A stretch of DNA of 64,000 nucleotides, from the NCBI GenBank assembly GCA_024449915.1, contig JAMZAV010002007.1:34514-98513 (forward strand). The letters are read 5' to 3'. The stretch is from Sweltsa coloradensis. Taxonomy: Eukaryota > Arthropoda > Insecta > Plecoptera > Chloroperlidae. Made by a program: the position numbers and the translations under genes. A model generated the notes under the pieces. That model was given only the letters and a program-made list of their open reading frames with translations, was not told the origin of the DNA and did no database searches. This document shows positions 44,605 through 55,264 of the stretch, one piece after another. The number at the start of each line of letters is the position of its first letter. Positions within the stretch are counted from its first letter, which is position 1.

Positions 44605-47456
44605 TTGGAAACATCCAAAATTATATTCGACATTATAATCCTCTCAGAAACACAGCTTGTAGGAACAAACGGGAACGAATTTGAAATCGAAGGTTACACA
44701 TCGTACAACTATAGTAACAAACTAACACAATTTGACGGAGTCTATATATTTATCAGGAATGGAATCTATAACAAATTACAGATCGCAATCGTAGAAGAAA
44801 TAACACAAGCTAACTTCTCTATTAATGAAACATTTCATTCTTGCCATGTATAGGTCGCCGTCTAGCAAAGTACGCGTTTTCCTAAAAGAATTACAAAACG
44901 AGTTATCAAAATTAAAAAACAAGCACGTTATACTGATAGGAGACATAAATATTAATATTAATCCCGATCAAGAAAGAGCAACAGAACCACAAAATACACA
45001 AGAATACTTGAATATCTTATCTGCTAACGGGTTTCTACCACTTATAATGAACTCTACTAGAATCAATAATCAGTCAAAATCTTGCATTGATCACATATTT
45101 CTCAAAACGAACCAAATTACAAAATTTCACTCGGCAATAGTACAAACAAAAATGACTGACCATTATCCTGTCATAATTGGAATGAAAAATGTAAATGCAA
45201 CCATGGAGCCAAATAAATGTAAAGATAGCAATAAACACACAGAGGTACTCAATTACATGCAACTAGATGAACTTTTAGCAAACGAAACATGGGAACCGGT
45301 GCTAAATGAAAGAAACATAGACAGAGCCACAAATAAATTTATTGACATATTGAAAATGCACATAAAAACCAGCTCCAAGAAAGTTATAACTAATCAGTTA
45401 TATAACTGAGTGGGCAGACTCTAAATAAAATTTATTTTTATTTATTTATTTATTAAAACAAATAACAGAACAAAAAAACTAAAACCATGGATAACATTAG
45501 GACTCATAAAGTCAATTAAGCACAGAGATCGACTGAGCAAGCATGCTTTAAAAAATCCTCATGATATTGAATTACGATCATATTATCAAACATATAGAAA
45601 TCAATTAAATAGGTTAATAAAATTTACTAAGAATGAGTATTATAAAAGTAGAATAGTGGATGCAAATAAAGATATTAAAAAAGTATGGAAAGTCATCAAT
45701 GAGGCAACAAATAATCATAAAGCAAATTCCAAACAAACTATAGACAAAATAAAGGTAAACAATAACATTTTAAATACAGAGAGTAATCCGCTATTAGTTG
45801 CAGAAACTTTCTTGAACTACTTTAGTGATGCGGGGAAAAATCTAGCGGAAAACATACTAAATAAGCCTGCGTCTTCTAACCGCCTGAACAGAGATGATTT
45901 TCCTATTAATCAACAAAAACGGGTCGATATTCCTCAACCCTACGATTGACGAAGAGATAATCAGAAACATCAATGAACTAAAAACTAACTCTGCACCAGG
46001 ACATGACCTTATAAATACAAAGATCATTAAATCAGCCAAATTTCACATAGTCAAACCTCTAAAATACATCATAGACTTAAGCTTCACTACAGGAATATTT
46101 CCTAACATCTTTAAAAAATCTATAATAATTCCAATTCATAAGAAAGGTGACAAAACTATCGTAAGCAACTACAGACCAATATCCCTAATTAGCAACATTG
46201 CAAAAATTCACGAAAAATGCATAAAATTCCGATTGTACGAATACTTTGAAACTAATAAAATTTTATCCCCTAATCAATTTGGGTTCAGACAAAAATTAAA
46301 CACGCAGCACGCTATTCACACCTTAACAGAAATCGTCACCTCTCAACTAGACAACGGTAAAAAATCATTAGCTGTTTTTCTCGATTTAGCTAAAGCTTTT
46401 GACACCGTGTCGCACATAAAACTGTTGGCAAAACTGGAGCGATACGGCATCCGAGGTGTAGCCCTACAACTCATAAAGAGTTACTTGAGCAACAGAGAAC
46501 AAGTTGTAAAAGTAAACGAGACCCTCAGCAGCTCTTCAATTGTTGAATACGGCGTCCCTCAAGGAACTGTTCTAGGTCCACTTCTATTTACAATATATAT
46601 AAACGACTTGTGTAATTCCAAATTAAAATGTAAAATCATTACCTTTGCTGATGACACTGTCCTCATATTCTCAAGCGATAACTGGAAAACCACATATGAA
46701 ATTGCCGACAGCGAAATGATAAAAATAAAGCTGTGGCTTGATACAAATTTGCTTACTCTAAACGAAGATAAAACATTTCACATTGCATTCTCTCCTACAG
46801 AAACAGACCAACCCATAAACGACTACCACCTCCAAATCCATACAAATACCTGCTCCACTACAGTTGCATGTGACTGCAAAACAGTTGAAAAAGTTTACCA
46901 AACTCAATATCTTGGTGTGACTATAGACCAACACATGAAATGGGACTGCCACATTAAATCTGTGTGCAAAAAACTAAGGAACACTCTGTACAAATATTAC
47001 ACACTTAGAAACGTCCTTAATCTCTCCTCACTTAAAATGATCTACTATGCTCTAGCGCAATCTCTACTTGAATATGGAATTTTAGCCTGGGGTGGGACTT
47101 ATTATAATCACCTGATACCCCTCGTTGCGATACAAAAACACATTTTAAAGATAATAATGAAAAAACACTTTCAATATCCTACATTACTGCTGTACAGTGA
47201 AAGCAAAATGCTTGACATTCGAAAGCTGTATGCGAAAAATCTCCTAAAGTTTGTTCATACCAATCTTAACAGTTTTAGAAAAATATCTCATCAATCACTA
47301 ACAAGAGAAAACCATAAACACAATCTTATAATTCCAAGAGTAAACAAAACTCTATCACAGAAGCAAGTTGCTTTCTTGGGTCCAAAATTGTATAACCATG
47401 TTCCACCACAAATAAGAAATAGCTCAATATCTATTTTCAATAATAAAATACACTAG
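44605..47456 (+). pseudogene. LINE ORF2: APE endonuclease and reverse transcriptase, broken
   Basis: Endonuclease pieces: IIILSETQLVG, then after a frameshift near 44830 AMYRSPSS, HVILIGDININ, SCIDHIFLK and MTDHYPVIIG, giving the usual E, D-N and D-H positions. A pre-RT linker LKPWITLGLIKSIKHRDRL follows the SINE insertion at ~45400. After a second frameshift near 45925 a 500-residue RT is open: NYRPISLISN, LNTQHAIHTLTE, AVFLDLAKAFDTVSHIK (motif A), YGVPQGTVLGPLLF (motif B), IITFADDTVLIF (motif C, FADD) and YLGVTIDQHMKWDCH. It makes the cDNA and nicks the target in active relatives. Here two frameshifts and the SINE insertion inactivate it, although the RT is intact. Confidence 0.9.
45393..45460 (+). 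mobile_element. 5'-truncated SINE 3' end inside LINE ORF2
   Basis: CAGTTATATAACTGAGTGGG, CAGACTCTAAATAAA and (ATTT)n match the 3' ends of the SINEs at 3070-3122 and 5652-5695. The LINE frame resumes after it as NNRTKKLKPWITLG. Only the last ~60 bp of the SINE was inserted. Confidence 0.85.
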
Positions 47457-47520
47457 TGGATTTACTCTTTACCGATTAATAAGCTAGAGGAAATATTAAC
47501 TCTCAAAGCTCGACGGTTTT

Positions 47521-48150
47521 CGGAAAAGACTGATTAAAATTAAAAAATAAAATTTAAAAACCATGGCTAAGAACGAATCAGTAAAATATAGCCTTATAAT
47601 GTCACGTGTGTCTCACTTCGCTTTTCCACTGATCCTTAATATCATATTATGTTTAAGTCCTCTCTTCTCTTGAGTATGGCAGATGAGTTGAATTCTCATT
47701 TTCATTTTCACTGAAAGCTGATCTGAAAGTTACTAATTTCTATATTTAGCTGTATCATATTTGTTTAATTAGTTATCATTTAATAGTACAATATTATGGG
47801 TTGTTACTTTTTTAGATATACTTTTAAGTTTTTCATGTGTTTCACTAATTATAATCATTGTCAAATTATACAATTAAATTATATCTACATCATATTATGT
47901 CAAGTTAAATAATTGAAATAATGGTTATTACTACACAATTAACATTCTTTGTACTAGAACTAGAAAGTAGAATAGTTTTTAGCTTTAGCTATAGTAATAA
48001 TAAATTAATTAATAAAGGCTACTATTGTAATAGGGTAACCACGAACAAGTATTTTTCTTATGTGGTTGCCCAACTTACGCGACAAAAAACATACCTTTTG
48101 AAAAATGTATCTATATGTGTCTTAATAAATTGAAATTGAAATTGAAATTG
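47521..48150 (+). mobile_element. LINE 3' UTR and (GAAATT)n tail
   Basis: AT-rich and without coding potential. Four GAAATT-like units end the element at 48150. Confidence 0.7.
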
Positions 48151-48850
48151 ATACCATATTATTGTCTTCAATGTTAAATCTGTAAGTAGATTTATTTAGC
48201 ATATGCGACAGTGGGTTTAATGACAGACAAATCCATAATGCGCTAAATGAGTCACCATGGAAAATGCCACGTTTAATTTGGATTGGATCTGTTGTTATCT
48301 GCTGGTTTTTCATATTAAGTTTTAGTGTTGTTCTCCATGTCTTCATTACTGTCTTCAAAAAGATTTCAATTACTGGGTTGATCTTATATATTTGTAAAAT
48401 CTGAATGAGCTATGTGTGTGGTGTTGAGTCAAAAGCTTTCTTGTAGTCAATGTAGTTTACGTGAATATTCCTTTTCTTATTGTGTGCCTGATTCATTACA
48501 GTAGAGTCGATAATGAGTTGTACTTTACATCCCTGTGAATTCTTACAGCATCCTTTTTGTTCCTCGGCCATGATATAGTGTTCTTCGCAATGATTATATA
48601 CTTACTTGTTATGCATAAAGTTAATATTTTATGTATAGTTGGTAGAAATGTAATTGGTCGATATTTACTTGGGTTCTTCGTGTCATTATCTTTCGGTTTG
48701 AGAAAGGTTACTCCTTCAGTAAAGAATTCGGGTATGTCTTTAACTCCATTTATAAACTTGTTTAAACATTTTCTAATTTGATTGTGAGTAGGTAGTATTA
48801 AATTTGATGAGCTGAGCTGAGAAAGGGATCTGATTAGATTTATCCATGTG
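48151..48850 (-). mobile_element. R2-group LINE, copy 2, right part (RT fingers and palm)
   Basis: On the - strand, frames read FLKPKDNDTKNPSKYRPITF, LPTIHKILT, QGCKVQLIIDS, VNYIDYKKAFDST (motif A), VMKTWRTTLKLN, TDPIQIKRGIFHGDSFSALW (motif B) and LSLNPLSHML. A frameshift separates the first two blocks from motif A. It continues at 43543, where the YMDD-equivalent region begins to be missing. Confidence 0.85.
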
Positions 48851-48951
48851 ATCTTTCAGATTTGTCAGCTACATTGCAGTCTTCAGTTGGATTTATATCA
48901 TGGAAGTCAACATTCACAAGACATAGCAGTTTTGTAAAGAGTTGTTCTGTT

Positions 48952-49226
48952 GTCCCGGTGGCCCAATTGGTAGAGCTATGGCACGTGAAACCGGAGGTTC
49001 TGGGTTCGAACCCCAATCGGGGCAAACTTTTACAACAACTGATATTAATCAATAACTATGTCCGGAAAGGGACTTATGCTTAAAAACCTTGTATTCATTA
49101 TTATTGTTCCAGGTATATTTTGTATTTATTTAAACCACAGACAAGCCTTTTCATAAGGCTTTGTGGAAGGAAGCATATTTCATTTTGTACGCGATGTTAT
49201 AAATAAATTCAAATTGAAAAATTGAA

Positions 49227-49303
<77 letters not shown>

Positions 49304-49350
49304 GATTATTATTATTATGATTATTATTATTATTATTATTATTGTTATTA
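48952..49350 (+). mobile_element. tRNA-derived SINE with LINE-like 3' end and (ATT)n tail
   Basis: 48952-49024 folds as a degraded tRNA: the acceptor stem GTCCCGG pairs fully (two wobbles) with TCGGGGC, with a B box GGGTTCGAACCCC and A-box-like TGGCCCAATTGGTAGAGC. The anticodon stem does not pair, so it is not a working tRNA. The 3' end at 49134-49215 has CCACAGACAAGCC, a hairpin AAGCC/AAGGCTT and TTTGTGGAAGG. It resembles the 3' ends of LINEs at 53958-54030 and 57160-57200. An (ATT)n tail of about 130 bp follows. Confidence 0.8.
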
Positions 49351-49359
49351 TTATCTACT

Positions 49360-51570
49360 TTTATTCACCAATATGAACATTACATAATGGGTATTTAAGA
49401 GCTTTCACCAGAGATGAGCCACACCTCTCAGGTGAAACCCCTATTACAAAACAATTGTATATACATGACATTAACAAAATACAATACATACAAGAAATAA
49501 CTGAAACAATTTCTTCATACTAAAACTTTGCGTAGTATATGGGCGGTTCCTAATAATGCTGCCTTTTGAAGCTCTGGATTCCAGTGATTGCCAGATATAT
49601 GTTGGAGGTTCTCTTCAAAACTTCTTCCAATTGTCCCACAAGCTACAATAATAATGGGAACAACCTTACAACTGACATTCCACATTCGTTGAATTTCTAT
49701 TTGTAGGTCTCGATATCGTGTGCGTTTCTCTGCTTCCTTTAATACTATGTTGCGGTCTGATGGAATAGGTATTAGGTACATCGATGATCAAACATTTTTG
49801 AGTCTCTTTTTTTTAACAACTATGTCTGGTTTGTTGTGAAGAACCTTTCGATCAGTGATTATTTGCTCATTCCACAATATGGTCACATTACCATTGTCAA
49901 CTACTTGCTCTGGTTTATGAATGTACCATTTGTCAGAAGTTTCGATGTTATAACTTCTACAAATGTTCCAATGCAAATATGCCCCATCCTTATCATGTCG
50001 ATCAATGTATTCCGTTTTTGCTAAAACCGGGCATCCAGAAATAATGTGCTCCACGCTTTCTTCATAAAGCTTACACTAACGACACTTGACATCTACTTCG
50101 AGTTTGAGAATTCTTTTTTCGTAACTTTTTGTTCTTTAGGCTTGATCTTGTGCAGCTACAATAAGACTTTCAGTTTCACCTTTGAGATTACTTCTGCCCA
50201 GCCACTTATTGGTTTGATCTTGGCCAATATGTGGTTGCTCCATGCGTGTTATATATTGTCCATGCAAAGGTTTAGACTTCCAGCAACTTATTAGATCTTC
50301 CTGGATAATATTCTTAATTTTCTTCTTGATCACCTTGACCTTGTTAGTGATGGACCCATTGATCTGATTAATTGGATGAGCGTAGCGGGCGTAGCGAGCG
50401 AAGCGAAGATTCCATTCTACTACACTGGAGAAAAAATTCCGGAATGTTTTTTTTTCTCTTTCTTTCTTTCTTTTTTTGTATTTTTGTCTGTTTGTCCACA
50501 CGATTCCGGCTAAACCGATACTCCGATTGCGATGAAATTTTATGGAGGCCTTCGAAATCTCTGAACTTAGAACTGCCACGTTTTTGAGCGCAATCGGAAA
50601 ATTATTTCTCATGAAAATCGCAATTTTACGATTTTTTTCGATTTTTAAACAAAATTCTTCGATTTATAAAACCTACATGCTTTGTCCGATTGTAATAATT
50701 TTTTCACAGAACCTTAATTTCATAAATTTATATATCGTGTGAAATCTGAGCGCTATCAAATAATTATTTCTTATGAAAATTGCAATTTTAATTTTTTTCC
50801 CTTTTTTAAAAATTACGATTGATTAAAAATTTAAAAATTTAAGTTACTTATTTATTTAAGTTAATTTAATTTTCCAAAAATTCAACTTAGATATGATTTT
50901 TTCACAGAACAACAGAAAATCCGCATAACACATGGCAGCTCAATGCACCAATTACGCTCATCCAACAACGAGGCGGGACTTAAGCGTTTTCCTAGTATCG
51001 GTTAATTCCATACCTGATTGAAACTTGTTGCCTAACTTAATGATAGATTTTCTCATAGCTTTGCTAGACTCATGTTCTTGAACCATTCTAATAAATTTGT
51101 CATCTCCCTTTCATTCTATGTATAAACTTAAACCAATCATTGTTGTTTTGTATGACCCCTCTAGTTGAGTTATTCCGCGACCTCCATTCTTCCTTGCGAT
51201 ATACAGTCTTTCTACGTCCGCTCGTGGATGGTGCATTCCGTTTATTGTCAACAGTTTTCTTGTTTTTCGAATGCTCCAATCTAATATCCCAAAGCTATAA
51301 GATAATACTGGCACAGCAAATTGACCAATTGCAATAGTTTTATTTCGTCCGTTCAATTCACTTTCAAGTATTAATCTTAGGGGTCGTTTGTATTCTTTGC
51401 CCAATTTATCTTTCTCTAATGTATGCAGAACACCGTTACCTTCTTCTACTCCATGATATTTATGAGTTGATTCTTGACCAATATCCTCCATAGTGGTATG
51501 CTCGTCAAATTGGATGTTTTCACTTGAGACAATCTTCACTCTTTTGCACTTCTCCACACTTCACACTTCA
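49360..51570 (-). mobile_element. R2-group LINE, copy 1 (RT thumb to restriction-like endonuclease)
   Basis: Read on the - strand from 51570, the frames give VEKCKRVKIVSS, LRLILESELNGRNKTIAIGQ, SFGILDWS, INGMHHPRADVERLYIARKN and GGRGITQLE. After an inserted Helitron-like element come WKSKPLHGQYITRME and KGETESLIVAAQDQA. Then EHIISGCPVLAKTEYIDRHD, KPEQVVDNG, ITDRKVLHNKPDIVV and EIQRMWNVSCKVVPIIIVACG. The HxxxxC knuckle and the KPD motif mark the C-terminal restriction-like endonuclease of the R2/NeSL/CRE group. Frameshifts occur near 49785 and 50100. Confidence 0.85.
50372..50995 (+). mobile_element. Helitron-like element, type A, inserted in R2-group copy 1
   Basis: It starts TTGGATGAGCGTAGCGGGCG and ends ACGCTCATCCAACAACGAGG, CGGGACTTAAGCGTTTTCCT, AG at 50995, next base T; the base before the start is A. 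The hairpin is weakened by AACGC to AACGA. It separates two parts of the same LINE protein, which proves it is a mobile insertion with ends at or very near these positions. Confidence 0.88.
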
Positions 51571-51619
51571 CACAGCCATCGCAAGCTGTACAAGAAATAA
51601 GTAAGAAATTCCAAATTAT
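51571..51619 (+). repeat. 49-bp copy of a host intron/exon boundary (partner 57638-57686)
   Basis: The 49 bases starting CACAGCCATCGCAAGCTGTA are identical to 57638-57686. In the partner they span the last 35 or so bases of an intron, the AG acceptor and the first 15 bases of exon 4 of the - strand gene. Here they sit between the truncated 5' end of R2-group copy 1 and a (TTA)n tract. Confidence 0.92.
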
Positions 51620-51664
51620 TGTTATTATTATAATTATAATATATAATTATAATTATTATTGTCA

Positions 51665-51742
<78 letters not shown>
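51620..51742. repeat. (TTA)n microsatellite
   Basis: Nearly pure ATT/TTA repeats between the 49-bp segment and the + strand LINE. Probably a retroelement tail. Confidence 0.85.
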
Positions 51743-51745
<3 letters not shown>

Positions 51746-54040
51746 TTAAACAAGGACTGGATGACTGATAACCTTGTTGATATGGTTCGACATAGAGACA
51801 GGTTGTTCCGTAAGTAAAGGAATGCTAGAGTAACTAACCCTTTGAGGCAGACTTATGAAACTGAATATAAACATTACCGCAATGAGGTAGTGAAGGAAAT
51901 TTATAAAGTGAAACGTGATTATTATAAAAATAAATTTGAAGTACATAAAGGTGATGCTAAACAAACTTGGCAGATAATTAATGAAGTGGTGGGTGATGGT
52001 GATTAACAAATACTTACGTAATAAATATAGTGAGGAAGAAGTTGCTAATAGATTTGTTGATACCTTTGTTGATGAGATTAATATCATTCAACATAATTGT
52101 TCTATTGTAACTTCTAAGCTTGTGCCTCCCTCACCTCAGAGTCAATCTATGTACCTAGGGAAAGTAAGTGTAGCAACTGTGCTAAAAATTATCCGTAAAT
52201 TAAATGTAACCAAACAACCTGGAATTGATGGGATTAGAGTGACCGACTTGCAATACACGGCTGAGGATATAAGTCCCGTAATTGCCAAATAATAAACCTG
52301 TCTTTAGAAAAGGGAGAAATCCTGATTTATTGAAAGTTTCTATTGTAAGACCGGTTTATAAGGACTTTAGTAATTACAGGCCAATTGCCATATTATCTGT
52401 TATTGAAAAAATAATGGAAACGTTAGTAGCTGACGCTCTATGCACTATTTAGATAAATTTAAAATTATTACTAATAATCAGTTTGGATTTCAAAAAGGTA
52501 AGAGCACAACTGATCTTCTTGTGAAATTTGCGAACCTGGTTAATAACAAATTAAATGACAATATGCACATTGCGGCCATGTTTGTGGACTTAAGCAAGGC
52601 ATTTGATACATTAAATCACGCTAAACTTTTAATATGTCTTGAGCGAATTGGTATTCGTGGCCCAATTTTAAATTGGTTTAAAAATTACTTAACAAATAGG
52701 AAAATAAGAGTTAAGGTTGGTGATTTTTTAAGCCACGAACGTGATGTGATTTCAGGAGTTCCTCAGGGTTCTATTTTGGGTCCAATTTTATTTCTGGTCT
52801 ACGTAAATGATTTGGTTAAATGTTTTAAATATTGCTATGTATTTATTTATGCCGATGACATTTTGATTGTTTCAGTCCATAAAAACTTTGAAATTGCACA
52901 GTTGTATTTACAAATAGATTTTATTAACCTATTTAAAGAGATTCATGATAGAGATTTAGTAATTAATGCAAATAAAACAAAAATAATTCATTTGTGTGCA
53001 CCTCAAAATAGAGATTGTCTCCGAGAGGTCAGGGTGATCACTCATTCCAATGAATGTTTGCATAATCAAGTAGATCCACAGACGTGTGCATGTAGTGATT
53101 TACTCGAGAATGTTGACTCGCATAATTATTTGGGATTGGTGATTGATAAAAATTTCAACTGGGCACTTCATATTGATTCCATCTGTAAGCGCCTAAGAGC
53201 CTGCCTCCGGCAATGTTTTTTTCTTAAATACGTTTTACCATTTTCAGTGTTGCGTAATGTATATATCGCTCTTGCAGAATCTATTATATCTTATGGTCTA
53301 CTAGCGTGGGGTGGGGATATTCCACTGACTGCCACTTAAATAAAATTCGAGTACTACAAAATAAGCTTTTACGCGAAATAAGACCTCGCAATTGTCAAAC
53401 TCTGTCGACTCGGGAGACATACCTCTTTTGCAACCTTCTGCCAGTTGACGGCCTTTTCACGTACCAACTGTTAATAAAATATTACTTTAAAAATGATTAT
53501 AGAATTCTTGTGCAGAAATACAAATGGACACGACGTCAGGAAAAACAAAAATCTGTAGTTCCTAGAAGTAATAATAAATACGGTCAAAGGCGCCTAGAGT
53601 GTTTAGTCCCCGAGTCTTTTAATAAATTACCTGATCAATTATTAAACTTAACAAAAATTTCCGAGGTCAAGCAACAAATAAAAAGACATTTGTTGTCTCA
53701 ATTGAGTGCTCTTATCTAAATCTGTTTTGCTCATACCTTGTTTTCGTAATCATCTTTTAGCTATATTTCTGTCAGGTTTCTGAAATGCCTATGAAACTTA
53801 AAAACCTTGGCGTTGTGTTGTGTTTCATTTTATTTTAAGTAACGGTCATTCTACTTCGATTTGTTTATTTAATGATTGTGATTTGTTAATGTTTTTTTCA
53901 TAATGATTCCTTCCTCTACGGTTGTTTTTGTTTTAGTTTATTTGATGTTGTTATTCCACAGATGAGCCCGCATAATGGGCTTTGTGGGTTTCATTGAGAT
54001 AAAACAATGTAATATGTCTTTTGTGAAATAAAATGAAAAA
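51746..54040 (+). mobile_element. Jockey/CR1-like LINE, 5' truncated
   Basis: The truncated pre-RT linker starts with DWMTDNLVDMVRHRDRLFRK, then several frameshifts and stops to 52440. A 299-residue frame carries NQFGFQKGKSTTDLLVKFAN, AMFVDLSKAFDTLNHAK (motif A), ISGVPQGSILGPILFLVYVN (motif B), VFIYADDILIVS (motif C) and NYLGLVIDKNFNWALHIDSI. A one-base shift at about 53330 leads to the C-terminal frame ending at 53719. The 3' UTR has the hairpin AGCCC/GGGCT at 53966-53983 and then (TTA)n. It is a different subfamily from the LINE at 43544. Confidence 0.88.
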
Positions 54041-54048
54041 AAAAATTA

Positions 54049-54079
<31 letters not shown>

Positions 54080-54080
54080 G

Positions 54081-54116
<36 letters not shown>
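54041..54116. repeat. (TTA)n tail
   Basis: ATT repeats following AAAATGAAAAAAAAAATTATT, forming the tail of the + strand LINE. Confidence 0.85.
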
Positions 54117-54935
54117 ATATTAGTACGGTTTTCGGGACATTGTACCGCGTTATTAAGAGTGTAATAAACACATACTGTGTTATTGCGTGCTTGACGTTTC
54201 GCAGCCTACTGTGAGCCGCATTGTCCAAAGACTGAAGAGATTCCTGCTTTGCTCCTGTTTGAGCCCTCGTTTTCATCCCATGTGTGCCTGCGGTGGAAGA
54301 TGATATTGGCCACATTGCCTGTTGTGTGTGTGGGGTGGAGGGGGGGGGGGATGGCGCAACGATTGGTCTGTCTGTCCGACTCTGGTTGCTGTTTTACTAT
54401 TCCACTCTTCGTACGTTCCAGTGTCGGACCCCAAGATGGACTTAATTTGAATCCATCTCCTCCATTGAAATTATTGTCGTTTTTTCGGATTTCCACCGCC
54501 TCCCTGATGTATCTCGGCAAAAAGTGGTATTGGAGTTGTTGAGGACTCGTGTGTTATCAAACTGAATTTGGTGTCCTGGTTTGAAATATTCTCCTGGGCG
54601 TGTTTAGCCAGCGCAGAGTTGTTTGAGTCGCCTTTCCTGCAGTGGGCCATGTGTTCGATTATTCTTGTTCTAATTGTTCGGCCCGTCTGTCCGATGTACA
54701 CTTTACCACACTCACAGGGAACTTCGTACACTCCCGAGACCATTAGAGGAATATGGTCTTTGACTGAGTTTAGTGACGCTTGGAGTTTTTTATGTGTGGA
54801 GTAAACAGGGTGTATGTCATGCTTCTTTAGTATACGCGCTATCTTGTCGGTGACCTGATGAACATATGGAAGAAAAGCTTTATTTTTTACATTGTCAGTT
54901 GATTTATCTTTCTCTACAGGTTTTTGAGATACACT
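54117..54935 (-). mobile_element. Penelope-like element fragment (RT-EN linker and GIY-YIG endonuclease)
   Basis: One uninterrupted - strand frame from about 54927 to 54471 reads NKAFLPYVHQVTDKIARILK, HPVYSTHKKLQASLNSVKD, SGVYEVPCECGKVYIGQTGR, IRTRIIEHMAHCRKGD, SALAKHAQE and FSLITHESSTTPIP. GVYEVPC...VYIGQTGR is the GIY-YIG core, with the downstream Arg and the H of the AKHA..E block. The CCHH-type Cys and His are visible as CEC and H residues. The RT is missing upstream. A ~350-bp 3' region, including a poly-G run, precedes the (TTA)n at 54116. The two Penelope remnants in the window are from different subfamilies. Confidence 0.88.
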
Positions 54936-55264
54936 TTATTTATTATTATTATTATTATTAATAAACTTATAATTTATTGGATGTATTTCATACAAACTCG
55001 GTTAAAACCGGAGCTAACATGTTGTACGGACTTACGTCAAGTACTTCCATGTGTACCTATTACATACATTATTACTTTGTCTTAACTCTACCTAAAATAA
55101 GTCATTAATAAATTGTAATATTGTTTGTCGATTATGTTTTCTTTCTGCTGTGAACGGTCGTGGCCGATTTCTCGTCGCCATCCTAGCATTTGCTCTTCGG
55201 ACTATGGGAAACCACGAAAACCATGTCAGGATGGAAGCTGTCTCGAAATCTCGAAGTATCATTC

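Larger units (their letters stand above)
43544..48150 (+). mobile_element. Jockey/CR1-like LINE inserted in an R2-group LINE
   Basis: The order is a 5'-truncated ORF1, ORF2 with APE endonuclease and reverse transcriptase, a ~670-bp 3' UTR, and a (GAAATT)n tail at 48126-48150. Flanking sequence at 43543 and 48151 joins to a continuous R2-group sequence (compare 56751-56790, GAAATTGTGTGACATACC). There is no clear target-site duplication; one base of the target appears lost. The host's GAAATTG matches the tail unit. A SINE end is inserted at ~45393-45460. Confidence 0.88.

Noticed and set aside
48952..49024. Possible functional tRNA gene
   Set aside because: The acceptor and T arms pair, but the anticodon stem does not, and a SINE body and (ATT)n tail follow.
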